A DNA stretch of 64,000 bases from Plectrocnemia conspersa (lineage: Eukaryota; Arthropoda; Insecta; Trichoptera; Polycentropodidae): positions 248,001 through 312,000 of the forward strand of contig VTFK01000356.1 of NCBI GenBank assembly GCA_009617715.1. Direction: 5' to 3'. A program made the translations under genes and the position numbers. Below are positions 12,801 to 24,019 of the stretch, piece after piece; positions within the stretch are counted from its first letter, which is position 1; each line of letters begins with the position of its first letter. A model generated the notes under the pieces. That model saw only the letters and a program-made list of their open reading frames with translations. It did no database searches and was not told where the DNA came from.

Positions 12801-12976
12801 CGCACCAGATGCGTACGGTGAGATACATTCCTTTTCGCTCGCTCGCGTGCTAAGTGACGAGAGATATAGGTGTACATTACATGCGTTCCGCACGCCCACT
12901 TCTTCTCACTCACTCTCGTCCCTTTACAAGCGAGCGAGCAGAAGAGAATGTAGCTTACCATACGCGCCTGCCTCCG
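12801..12976. mobile_element. Foldback (long inverted repeat) element, GC-rich
   Basis: Arms at about 12811-12868 and 12907-12965 are inverted copies of each other at roughly three-quarters identity. Both contain a GCGTAYGGTRAG start, an ACATTC block and the run CTCGCTCGC. GC content is far above the flanks. No coding capacity. An inner 8-bp hairpin (CATACGCG/CGCGTATG) closes the right end. This is the layout of a foldback MITE, but I could not fix a target-site duplication. Confidence 0.55.
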
Positions 12977-13289
12977 CGCGTATGATTCTTAAAATTAATC
13001 ATGCAATTACTGTAGTAAACCCACTGTTAATTCTGAGTTATGTTAAATATTAAATAGATAAATAAAATAACATAATGATATAAACCTGGCATTTAATGGC
13101 TTTATCTAAAATATTTAAAGCGTGTTTATCATATTATTACTTCTTCACTATTTGGAAAACAATAAAATTTTATTCAATTAAAAAAAACTAGAAGAATATA
13201 GTAAAATGATCTTATAATTTAGTTTTCGCGAAATGTATTTAACGACTCTGCAACTTAACAAGCTAATAAATAGTTTCCGCTAATTTAAA

Positions 13290-13560
13290 CATGAAAAAGT
13301 ACAGCATTACTAATGCTAGACATAGACAAAGCATTTGACACCGTCTGGTACGACAGCTTATCTTATAAATTATTTAAATATAAAGCATCTGATTATAATA
13401 TATACGTATATAAAAGACGCTCATACCTGAGAAATTCACTAAAGAATGAACTCTCGATGCCGCGCGAAATTCCACCTGGAGTCCCGCAGAAAATGTTGCT
13501 CAAACCGTTCCTTTTCATTCTATATACCAATAACATTCATATTAAAAAAAATATATTCTT
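13290..13560 (+). pseudogene. LINE reverse-transcriptase fragment (palm region)
   Basis: The translation contains LDIDKAFDTVW (reverse-transcriptase block A, first catalytic Asp region), then NELSMPREIPPGVPQ with the GVPQ turn of the next block at 13478-13489, and PFLFILYTNNI. Order and spacing are those of non-LTR (Jockey-type) reverse transcriptases, but residues between blocks are missing, the usual G after GVPQ is changed, and no YADD follows. Only about 80 codons survive, with no stop inside. It has no neighbours of the same element in the same orientation, so it looks like an isolated truncated insertion. Confidence 0.8.
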
Positions 13561-13639
13561 ATTGACGTACTTATTTAGGCAATTGCAATTGAGTTACAAT
13601 TTTTTTATTGAATGGAAAATTAAAATAAACTAAGAGAGC

Positions 13640-15030
13640 ACTTCACTACCCTTGTTTCACCTTTCACTACTCAAAATACGAATGATTATTTGTCGCACTA
13701 CCACGTGTCGACCACTCTTTCATACTTCGGTAAATTTACATGGCAAAGTTGTGGTGTTTACAAATTTATTATAAGTTAATATTCATTGCTGTGCTGCGAA
13801 AGTTTTATAATATAATAATTGCGCCGCTGTGCGAACAAGATGAGGAAACAGTGGCTTATATCATCCAACGTGATTAAAAAACCAGAACCATTTATTAAAA
13901 ATATCCAATTGTAAAAAATTTTCTTGCATATGTTGCCATATAATAAATTAATAATCGCAATGTAGCAACCTTAGCATAGTTTTCTATTTGTATGTTTTCT
14001 GGCGAAAAGTTTTGCAATTTACGAAAAAAATACATTTCTTAACAAATTCCATTATGTCACTATAAGAAACTGATAAGGTTAAAGGTAAAAACACATCGTC
14101 ACGTTATGTAATGTCACACGAGCTTAAGACGAAAACAAAGAAATACATTCCACGTCAATAAGCTCGTAAACATTTATGAAACGAACGAAATGTTTATACG
14201 GATGCTGTTTACGTTCCCATGATCCGAGGGCTTTTTACACACGTATTATTGAATACATGCACCTATGCTCATAAATCGTATTCTTTCAATACTTTCACAT
14301 GTAGAAGCGCAAACAAGCTTTGGGTCAACGCTTCCGAAGGTAGTAAAAATCGAATCTCATCCAGTTTTTGCGTACCAACTCTCACAGGTGTGTCCTTCGA
14401 AGGTAAAAGCTTTAATAATCGTTACACAACAGTAAAAGCGGTCAAAACCCGAAAGCAAGATTGGGAACGAAGCTGTACGTACGACACGAGAGTCACGCAT
14501 CTCTGGAACTCGAAAAAACCGGATCGATTTCTCCTGTTTTTTTTATTATTTTTTTCTTATGCCTATCACCTTGAACTAATTTTATTATATAGTGTGTACG
14601 TGCTGTGGGTGCGCTACGTGGTATTTAATGAACATCTGATAAAAAATCTGTTTGATATAATAGTAAAAAGATACGTAATAGAATGTTAAATAATAGTGTT
14701 AATAACATCAGGTATTGCGGCATTTAAAAAATAAAATGACACACATCATGATAAACATAGTCTTCTATGATGGTAAATTAGTAAAAAATACATTAAAAAT
14801 TAAGAGCTACATTAAGCTTAATTCGTATTACTATAAATAAAAGGTACTTAAAATAACTTTTCATTTCATTTTTTGCATTTTATCATAAGCAGCTCCTGAG
14901 ATACATAATGTATCAAAAAAAATTAATTTTTTCCAAACAGTTTTACAGTTTTATAACTTAATTTTTTTTTCTTATTTTTTCAAAAAAAACATCAATAAGA
15001 ATAATGTATGCTTTCATTGGCAATATACGA
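13640..15030. other. Gene-free stretch with one unassigned 156-codon frame
   Basis: The frame at 14219-14689 (+) is the longest unassigned one in the desert. Its first 100 codons are moderately GC-rich, but it shows no domain, signal peptide or motif that I recognise, and its end is a Phe/Leu-rich run typical of AT-rich chance translation. The rest is AT-rich and featureless. Confidence 0.3.
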
Positions 15031-15036
15031 TTGATT

Positions 15037-15910
15037 TTTTTATTTTTTATTTTTTAGATTAAATTAAGACCATCGTGGCCTAACAGACTACCCCAATGCG
15101 CCACGATGGTCGAAAACAAATTTTAAATTTATAAAACATAAAAAACGTATATATATACATAAATATAACAATACTTAAACACAACAAAAAATTATAAAAT
15201 ATCAAAATTAAATGATACAAACTGGATCAGATCCTTGTAGCTAACATTAAATAAGTCAATATGTAATGCCAGCGTAATAAGGAGCCGGATGGCCACAGCT
15301 ATAGGCGAGTCGGCAAGTGCGGATGTCCTAGCCCTAACGGCATCAAAAGAGGTCTCGATCGTGATTCTCGAAAATGTTCCGGAACCCAAAACTGAAATTC
15401 CTCGAGAATAGCTGGATTGTCGACAGCACCTATTAGTAATTTGAAAAAATGCTTAGCGACATACAACTTTCTGTGAGAACTCAGCTAATCATATCCCAAC
15501 GCTCCTAAAAGAAAGGCGCTGGGATATAAGTACGGATAATAACCAAATGTCCTTTTGTAAAGGTATCTTAAATACCTTTTTTGAATTTTTTCCACTAAAA
15601 GGGAATATTTAGCTATTCGGGGATTCCAAATTATAGATCCCGATTCAAGAATGCTACGAACTAAGGTGTCATAGATGATGCGAGTAACTGACGGATCGTC
15701 AAAGTGAAAGGCATTCCTCATAACAAAGCCGAGCATCTTGGAAGATTTATCACAGACGTCGTGTATGTGTAGAGAGAACCTCCATTTGCTCTCGAAAGTG
15801 ATTCCGAGATCTTTAGTGGAAGTTTCTCTAGTCAAAATGTTACCACCGAGATGGTAGAAATAAGCTGATGGTGAACGGGATGCTTCATAAGATTCCCATG
15901 TCATCTGGAC
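15037..15910 (-). pseudogene. 3' end of a Jockey-like LINE: RT C-terminus, 3' UTR hairpin and A-rich tail
   Basis: Minus-strand translation from 15904 gives YFYHLGGNILTRETSTKDLG, then LVRSILESGSIIWNPRIAKY, then YYPYLYPSAFLLGALGYD. This is the conserved region after the RT core of insect non-LTR elements. After a stop the reading continues at 15389-15192 with VRARTSALADSPIAVAIRLL, so the original frame ran further and is now broken. Beyond the coding end lies a perfect stem-loop (15068-15111) and then a tail of repeated AAAAAAT units ending near 15037, as expected for a retroposed 3' terminus. Related RT pieces on the same strand at 16330-17345 may be the 5' remains of this or sister copies. 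Confidence 0.85.
15068..15111 (-). repeat. 12-bp perfect stem-loop in a LINE 3' UTR
   Basis: GACCATCGTGGC (15068-15079) and GCCACGATGGTC (15100-15111) enclose a 20-nt loop. It lies between the RT remnant and its A-rich tail on the minus strand. Some LINE families use a 3' hairpin for recognition by their own reverse transcriptase, so this may be such an element. That role is inference. Confidence 0.7.
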
Positions 15911-16329
15911 GAAGTACCGTTACACGAAAGAGCATGCTTTATCTCTTTCTTCGTTGCATGCAACACCACTCCCACTTTTATTTCTAGGGGATCGGCGTCA
16001 GTTCTGGATTGTTAAATGAATAAATTTGATTAACCTACAATACCACTAACTTCATACCATAATTTCACTACTTATGTATCTGATTTTTTTTAATTTTGTG
16101 CAGAATTTTAACGATAGTTTAAATAAATATAATTATTATAGTCATTATTAAATGTATTCCTACTATTTTTGTTTCCAAAAGCAATAAAATATTTATATTT
16201 AATATAAGAAAAGAGCATTTTTATATAATAAAAATCAAATGGTAAATATTTCTTTAGAAGCGCAGGGTAACACCCCCACGGTGTATGGCTGAGAGGCAAA
16301 TAGTAGTGGATTTTAATTATAATGTAACG

Positions 16330-16740
16330 GTAAACCGTCGAGCTCGATAGGGAATCTTATGATGCGAACGGGATCGAGAAAATGACACAGTATGGCACTT
16401 TCCGACACTAAAGGGCAGACGGTTAATGGAAGCCCATATTCATTTATAATTTAAATCACTTCGTCCGCACTCAAGGAGTCCGTAACAGATCGAATGCACT
16501 TTATATAATTTTAAATCATCTGCATACAGAAATGTCATTAAAATTGAAAAGCAGAAATTAAGAATGGATCCATAAAGAACCCCAAAGGGGTAAAAATTAC
16601 ATTGATAAAAAACTGTGAAAACGCGATAATCCCTGAATTAAATCATCCGAGCAACCATAACAAACCTTGTCGAAGGCTTTCTCAAAATCTATATATATAC
16701 ATATATAACGTCTACTTGAATTCTCACTATTTTTTGAAAA
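16330..16740 (-). pseudogene. LINE reverse-transcriptase fragment with YADD
   Basis: Reading the minus strand from 16740 gives an FEKAFDKVCYG block, then a decayed TPLGF turn (from TxSGVPQGS), then FLYADDLKLYKVHSI with the catalytic YADD encoded at 16516-16527. It continues INRLPFSVGKCHTVSFSRS to about 16330. The segments between these blocks are deleted and several frames are shifted, so it is non-functional. It belongs to the same family as the fragments at 15.2, 16.9 and 38.4 kb. Confidence 0.8.
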
Positions 16741-16849
16741 CAATCGTCCGTATGCTGTTGGTCATCAAAAGGTTATTGAAACTGTATCTATGGATGATTA
16801 TTTTAAATAAACTCGAGAATAACTGCGAGTTTTTTTTTTAAATTATCTG

Positions 16850-17345
16850 AGCAACCGAGGTTCGTCCACAACAATCGAATGCATTTTATAATTTTAAATC
16901 ATCTGCGTATGAGAAAACTTGAATTTTTTTAATTGCTGTATTTATGTCATTTAAATAACACAAAAAAGCAGAGGTACCAAAATCTGTAAAATATTCTTTG
17001 ACGTCCACCATAGGTTCAAACTGTGAATTCCCGCATCGAGAGTTAAATTATCTGAGCAACCGAGGTTCGACAATTTTTTTATTAATAACCTATGACAAAC
17101 TTTGTCAAAGGCTTTCTCAAATCTGTATACACGACAGAAGTTGGTTGAACGACAGAAGTAACAGTGGAACGGGCAGGACGAAACCCGTGCTGTTGGTCTA
17201 ACAAAACTTGCCGAAAGTGATTATAGAGATATTTATGAATAATTATTACAAATAATTTAGCAGGAGCTGACAACACTGCGACTGGTCTATAATTCTTTAT
17301 ATATAATTTGTCACCCTTTTATGAATAGGGGTGACTTTTGTGCAT
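16850..17345 (-). pseudogene. Second LINE RT fragment: RT N-terminal block plus another YADD
   Basis: From 17345 downward the minus strand encodes VTPIHKKGDKLYIKNYRPVA, SAPAKLF, then DQQHGFRPARSTVTSVVQ (the finger region of a non-LTR reverse transcriptase) and YTDLRKPLTKF (a decayed FEKAFDK). Near 16895-16905 a second YADDLKL is present. Because a separate YADD lies at 16516, at least two copies of the same LINE have been deleted and joined head to tail here. Confidence 0.8.
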
Positions 17346-17349
17346 TTGC

Positions 17350-19200
17350 ATAGATCAGGAAATGATGATGTTTTGGGTGTTTTATTTAATGTGCAATTAA
17401 TACTGTGCGTAACATAATGGTAAAACTACACGCGTTTATTAGATAGATATTGTTTCAAAATGGCGACTAACTAAAAAAGTTAATAATTCGTAGCTCGAAT
17501 AAAAAAAAATTAAAAAGGGACAAATAATTTAATTAAGAGAAATGATTTTTTTTTAAAATGTCTATATTAAAAATTACAGTTAAATATGTTTTATAATAAA
17601 TAATTAAATAATAAAATAAAATTACGTAAGAAACATTTTTACACACTTTTATATACAGTAATCTTAGTAAATTTTGCCAGATCTATTTTAAATCACAATA
17701 CTTTGATTCATATTGTACGTATCGAAGATCGAGTTGAACTCTTGAGATTCAGGTGACGGTTCGAAATATTGATATAGAAGCTCCAGCTTTCCCTGGCTTC
17801 TAAGTGTACTCTCGGTCGATTCAACGTAACTCCACTAAGTGTAAGTTCGACTAAACCCTGAAGATGAAGTGTCTAATTCAGTGCGGAAATGTTCTAGTTT
17901 ACGTACAATTCAGAATTGGGAAAAGTCCAATATATTTTTTGTTATAGTCTAATCTTAACTCATTAGCGTGCATTTGCGTTACGGAACATTTGATATCAAG
18001 TAAAATTGGCAGTGGTCATTCTAAGAAATGTTTAATCCGATGATACCTGTTCGCAACGCATTTCACACTGACCTTTTATTGCACTTATTTTAATACGGTA
18101 AGTAATTTTGGAACTGTTAACGTCGACGAAATTTTTTTTGCTTAGGTTCAATTAGTTGTATGAATCTTCTGTGACTAATTTCGTCACAAAAATATAAGTG
18201 GTGGCGACAGTATTGTAGAAACATTTGATCATACATATAGAACCTAGCTCAACAATCTTTAAATACACTCATTTAAGAATCTAAGAAAACCTTTTATATA
18301 TAGCAAAATTTATAATATGTATGATGAATAACAAGAATATTTTTTTGACCTAAACATGGATTGAAACAAAATTATATGATAATATATATTATTAACTTAT
18401 AGCATTATTTTATTTTTAATTCAAAAGTAGAAAATCTCTGTTATAATTTTAAAGAAAATTGCTTATATCGGTCGAGTAGTTTATGCGCTATCACGCACAT
18501 ACAATTTTGTGATATGCAGACAGACATACATCATAGTATATAAAATTAATGGAGTCACATTTCGTCCAAATAAAATAATAAATACATGGATTTCCATCAA
18601 TGGAATGGAAAATCTTTTGTATTTATTATTTTACATGCATAGCTTTGGTGTGAAACAGCTGATGCATTATTCATACAACAATGTCAACTCAATCTACTAA
18701 TTGTGCGAACTATTTAACATTGAGTCACATATCATTACATTGACCTTTGTTATCATGTTTTAAAATAGAAGTTAATCAAATTATGTGGTTTTAGAAATCA
18801 ATGCTATTTCCTTTACTACATAATGTGTCTATAATATCTAGCGTCAGTTAGCTGCTTATTATATTATATTGTTATTTTTCTACTCTATGAATAATTAATG
18901 TTGTTTGTTACACAGAAAAACCACTGCACATAAAATTTGCCTTATTTTTAAATGCTAGAAAAAAATGTTTATAGCGTGGGTATAAATTAAGCAATATTAA
19001 TAAAATGTTAAATATACTGTTCAAGAGAGACACATGAACGGTATGTTTTTTTATTGAAATCAGTAATTATTTTTATAAATGTAATCAGGTGTCACTATTG
19101 GGGGGCGTTTTTGAATGCGGAAAAATCATACGTTGATCATAAAGGCGTAGAGTCCAAAGTTGCAGAGTAGCCGAAACGTGTGAGTGTAAGTTAAAATGAG
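17350..19200. other. Gene-free AT-rich stretch
   Basis: No supportable exon. The block around 17720-17760 shares a short similarity (CGAAGAT...TTGAACTCTTGA) with 11435-11470, too little to define a family. Confidence 0.35.
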
Positions 19201-19274
19201 TTTCTCAAAAAAAAAAGCACTAGCAGTGCCGCTGAGAGTGAAACCAAGCCCTGGGAAAACAATGATTCCGGGCC

Positions 19275-19651
19275 GCACATTTAGACTGGCATATGACTAA
19301 AACCAAGTTTAGCTGTATGCGTGCGAATACTGACCGAAAGCCGAGTGTAGTGTCTCTTTCTAGCGCGTCATGGAGGCGCCTCGCTGCCGCTCGCGCCGAC
19401 TTTTACTGTCAAACCAAACAACCTATATTGTATTGATTTATTCTAAATTTCATTTTTTTTAATATCATTAAAAAAAGGTTAGGTTGTTTGGTTTGACAAT
19501 AAAATTCGGCGCGAGCGGCAGCGAGGCGCCTCCAAAACGCGCTAGAAAGATACAAGTGAATGCTAGAAAGAGACACTACACTCGGCTTTCAGTTGGTATT
19601 CGCACGCATACAGCTACACTTGGTTTTAGTCATATGCCAGTCTAAATGTGC
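19275..19651. mobile_element. 377-bp foldback MITE with 9-bp target-site duplication
   Basis: Element ends are GCACATTTAGACTGGCATAT and its inverted copy. The arms run ~150-170 bp each at high identity around an AT-rich core of ~60 bp; the right arm has an extra ~20 bp holding a second TCTTTCTAGC. It is flanked by TTCCGGGCC at 19266-19274 and 19652-19660. The related R1 copy at 47.18 kb has a single uninterrupted TTCCGGGCC, the unoccupied site. A 9-bp duplication with long inverted repeats fits a Mutator-like MITE. No coding capacity. Confidence 0.85.
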
Positions 19652-20045
19652 TTCCGGGCCTCATGACAAAAATGGCATTTTATATATTTTTTAGCAGCGT
19701 AATATAATTTCTTGAATAAATAAAAATAGGTACGAGTTCTATGCTACAAATAAATGCGACATATTTTTGGAATCATATTTTATGCGAAATATTTTAATTA
19801 AGCATTAAAAATTATTAAAAATATCTTCTCATAATATTTACATGATAATTAGTCGTGTGTTCTTTACTAATCAGTATTGCCATATATTGAATTTATAGTC
19901 CAGGTCAAAAACAATAAAATTGTGCCATTGCGGTTAAAACGCTCGATTATCAAACGTTTCTATTAAGACTTTTTATAACAATATTCGAATAAAGTACCCC
20001 TAAACCAAATTTTGCCCAATAAGAGAGCGCAAAAAACAATTATCC

Positions 20046-20167
20046 CTTCTCAGAAGTCAAAAATCCACGTCAAAAGCAATAAAATCGTGCCATCGCCGTC
20101 GCAGTGGGAACGCTCGTTACCGAGCGTTTTTATTGCTTTTGACGTGAATTTTTTGACTTCTGAGAAG
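20046..20167. repeat. Long imperfect palindrome within R1
   Basis: Arms of about 38 bp (20046-20084 and 20128-20167), each containing ACGTCAAAAGCAATAAAA, face each other around a ~44-nt loop that itself holds the small palindrome CGCTCGTTACCGAGCG. A degraded version of the same palindrome is in the inverted copy near 46670-46770. Confidence 0.7.
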
Positions 20168-20849
20168 TGATAATTGTTTTTTTTGCGCCTCCCATTGAAC
20201 AAAAAATTCGGTTTGAATATACTTTTTTCAGCCCTCTTATATTAGAAGTCCATAGTAATATCAGTAAGGATAGCTATCATATTTTTAAAATGTGTAATAT
20301 CAAAATGCAGATAAACTGTGGAGCAATATGTGAGATGCGATTTCTGTCTGTAAGTATTATTTTATTTATTTTTCCCTGTGAGATGAGTTGGCTTAATTTG
20401 TATTTTGGACATCTAAAACTAAAATTAGTTTTAGAACTTTCCTAAGAGGTTTGGGTTTGAACAGCAAATGGACGTTTCGCAACTGTTTTAATTGAGCTTC
20501 ATAGACATTTTAGAGCAGCATCAATTAAATTATATTTTCGCTAATAAAAATGTGTATCTACTGGTAAAAATGTATTTGGACTTTACTAGTGAAAATATGA
20601 CTTTACCAAAAATTTCCTGTAACCTTTATGCATCAGATCGGATATAAATAAATGTAAATATATATATATTACTACATATAGAAAAGTTGAAAACATATAA
20701 TTGTACTAGCAACTGCCAGATAATTTATATTTTCACTTTTAAAAATATATATCTACTGGTGAAAATGTATTCCGATATGATTTCACTGAAATTTTATTTA
20801 TATTCCTCTTATGTGTTTATATTTTTATATGGACTTGTCATAAAATAGC

Positions 20850-23370
20850 CTTGGTCTTGACCGACGAAGCAAATGTAATATTCATTCAGCAATTATGAAC
20901 ATATGGACCGTTGATTGGAGATAATGTAGCATAACATACGGGTAGTTCAACGCGCTGGTTATAAACAATGGTATAATATCAATCTGGACGCTTGAGAAAA
21001 ACGATTATGTAATAACGGCCTCTTATGTAATGCGCACCGTATAAGTGCAAATCGGTTTTAGATGTTAAGGTTACTAGGCTATGGCATAAGTCAATTGACG
21101 CTTGTGTCATTCAATCAATTATCGAATCAAAATACTAGCAATATCGGAACTTAAATTATTGAAATTCCATGAAATCTATTTGAGTAGTTGATATGTCTAA
21201 TACAAGCATAGTTCAACAAATTGTGGTTGAAATTGTGATTGTTAAATCGATCCTTTAACCGCAAAGTTGTTATGATAATTTGATATGTATGATGTTCTTG
21301 GTGGTTCAAGAATAACTTAAAATATGAAAAAAAAATATTTATAAAATGCGGTTAATGAATATATTTTTGAAGTAAAATAATCCTAATAAATGATTATCTT
21401 CGTTGGCCAAAAATACGTCTTGTGAAATGTTGCTTCACAGACATTTTTATTAAAATATCGAATATGTTTCAAACTATTTGTAATCAAAGTAAAATAACTT
21501 AGTGATTGATATATAGATAGTAAAAATAAATTTTCCGTACTATGTTTTTCATACTGTGACAATATTATTTTTAACTAAATTTTCAGAGAGCATAATCAAT
21601 TGACTTATAAATAATGACATTTTACTTATGATTAAAAAATATTTCTTTATTTATATTACATTTTTACTATTTTTTTCTGGAGTTATAGCATCATAATTAA
21701 TGGACAAATATTTGGTGAAACTTCTACATGCCTCTATTTTCAATGGTCCACAATCGAAAACCTGTTTTTTATGTTAGAAGAAAGTCCTAAAACCTAAATT
21801 AGGTTGAACAGCACGTAGACGTTGGTATTTTAAACATACTATATACACACATATATGTACCTTTCAAGTGTTTTATTTTTTTACTTGGGTTTCTTTCCAT
21901 TGCGTAGCTTCCATTCAACTAATGGTATTGAGTAAATTTAGAAACTATAAGAGCTCATTTTATATTATATAAAAAAAACATATATAAATTTTATTGAGTC
22001 ATACAAATGGCATTTTTTTGTTCATAAAAAACGTCATTGAAGTAAAGTAGCTTATAATTATAACTATGAGCATGTATTTTGAAACAAACGATCAAAGTAT
22101 TCAATCTTGTCTGATCTTTTTGCTTCATTATAAATTATAATATTGCAAAAAATAAGAAAACACAAAGTGGACAGGTAAAACTTGTTATTATGTATTGACG
22201 TGACCGAAAATGCTGCAAGGATTCAGGTTATAAAAGTCGAAGAATACTTTCGATTTATATTGCACATCAAAAAAAAACTATATATATGTAAAAACAATCA
22301 TGGAAAGTATTACAAAACCACTGATTCGCTAATAAAAAATATGCCTTAAAAATACATTAATGACCGAGAATTCTTTTATACTATGTTATATAATATACAT
22401 ATGTATGTATTATATATTGTTAAATTTAATAAATACAATATTCATTAACCGTTTGGAATATGTTCTTTTACTGGCAGCTCCTATGCTCATATCGTCAGGA
22501 CATTAATAATACTATAAATACGTATTTTAAACATTTTATTTATTATGTAAATATCTCTATATATTATATTTTTTTTAATAAATAATAAGCTTCTATAATC
22601 GAATAAGATTAATATTAGTACATTTATTAAAATAAAATGAATTAAATTCCATTCAATTAAAAAAATAAATTGTAATTAAAAAAATTCTAGTAATAAATAA
22701 ATATAATTAAGTATATTTTTATTATAATTTTTAAATTAATTAAATACTACTTATATTATAAATACATAATGTAACTTCTAACGTTTATTCTTCCAAAATA
22801 GTTGTTTTTTATTTTTTAATTAAATATATTCATTCAAAAATGAAGTAACACTTTGGACTACAAAGGGTTAAAAACCACTGCATCATAATATTTTTTTCAT
22901 CAAGCTGTCACTGAGATATTTTTATTTATATAATTCACATAAGTAGAAATATCGAAAAGATATACGTGTGAATGGTTACATATTTTTATATATATTTATA
23001 TATACAACTAACGTATAATATTATGTTTGTATTAAACTAAGCTAAAATATAATTTTAATAACCCTACAATATTTTGCTCCTTTATTATAAATTAAAAATA
23101 AAAGATATTTTTTACATTGATCATATGTTAAAATATCTAAATCAATGTTAAATAGTTCTAAATAAATAGTAATGTAAAGGTGCAAAACCTGATGTGACTT
23201 AAATTCTCAGTTTACTCCTGATGTTTTTACTGGACAGTTTTAACGTAATATAAGTGTGCGTTATCGTGGTGAAAAGCTTCGCCTTTTTTGTTGATTAAAC
23301 CTAATTGTGTTTTTTGTTTCAATTATATTGGCAATAAATCTCTAATTTTATAAATAATGTTAAAGAGAAC
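20850..23370. other. Gene-free AT-rich stretch
   Basis: Mostly very AT-rich. The only item of note is GGGTTAAAAACCACTG at 22867-22882, which resembles the end of hAT-type elements (CAGTGGTT... read on the minus strand). I could not find a partner end or an 8-bp duplication, so no element is called. Confidence 0.3.
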
Positions 23371-24000
23371 CCTCACAAAATTATTATTTTGTGCGGGCTC
23401 TTCTTGAAACTCGCGCATTTAATTACCGTAACCACGACAATAATAAGGATGAACGTGACAAAAATCTGTAAAGGAATGGGCCACACAAAAGCCCTTGTTA
23501 CGTCCAGAAAAAATGGTAACACATAATTACCCTCCGATGCATAGAAAGAATTGTTTTCATTGCGTAACGTGCATGGAAACAAAACCATCAGAATCTAAAA
23601 AGCACTGTTATTAACATGTTGTCCGTTGCACAATTCGGCCTCTAAATATGTCCATCAAGCAAATGTCACTTTATAGAGGCGTGGACATATTTCGTTGTTC
23701 GAATAAATGAGTGCATCAATTGGCTGTATGGTGGCTGCATGATTATGACTCGCCAAAGAGTTTTCATTAGCTATGGTACTTAAGGTCTGTCTAAGAGGTA
23801 GACGGTCAGAGGCTGCCAAAGAGAGACTCGCAGAAACGATCATCGCAGAGAGGAACAGTCCTCGACTACACCGTTGCTGCCACAACAACAACACCTCAGA
23901 GTACCATCCACTGGACATCATCCATTCGCCAGCTTCTTCGCCAGCGCTCGGAGAAAATCTTAAAATAAGGTGTAATACATCCCTAAGCTTTAATTATAAG
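23370..24000. repeat. Unclassified duplicated unit, copy A
   Basis: Three blocks are shared with the unit at 28.6-29.4 kb: CACACAAAAGCCCTYGTTAC (~23484), a ~120-bp block beginning GTCCATCAAGCAAATGTC (~23650), and GACATCATCC..CGCCAGCTTC (23914-23951). Both strands have open frames (88 codons on -, 79 on +), and I cannot tell which, if either, is coding. The + frame reads LDIIHSPASSPALGE where the other copy reads TDIIPTPASPPPLGK. No domain is recognisable. It may be a remnant of a mobile element or of duplicated exons. Confidence 0.5.
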
Positions 24001-24019
24001 TTTTTTTTGTAGTTCCAGG

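Larger units (their letters stand above)
19200..20810 (+). repeat. Dispersed repeat R1, longest copy, with a nested foldback MITE
   Basis: This block aligns, in inverted orientation, with 46475-47240 (CTGAGAGYGAA, CCGGGCCTCATGACAAAAAT, AACGCTCG and TTCTCAGAAG blocks in the same order) and, for its second half, with 39165-39695 (GAACAGCAAATGGAC, ACATTTTAGAGCAGCAT). Inside it the module GTCAAAARCAATAAAATYGT occurs twice (about 19905 and 20070). Its 3' 150 bp (20640-20810) also occurs alone at 4950 and 42590. The 3' ends agree while the 5' ends differ, suggesting a 3'-anchored mobile family. A 92-codon frame (20167-20445) is partly preserved in the copy at 46.5 kb, but no domain is recognisable. 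Confidence 0.7.

Noticed and set aside
14219..14689. 156-codon frame on the + strand as a host gene
   Set aside because: No domain, no splice context and an AT-biased Phe/Leu-rich end. One frame of this length is roughly what I expect by chance in 64 kb, six frames.
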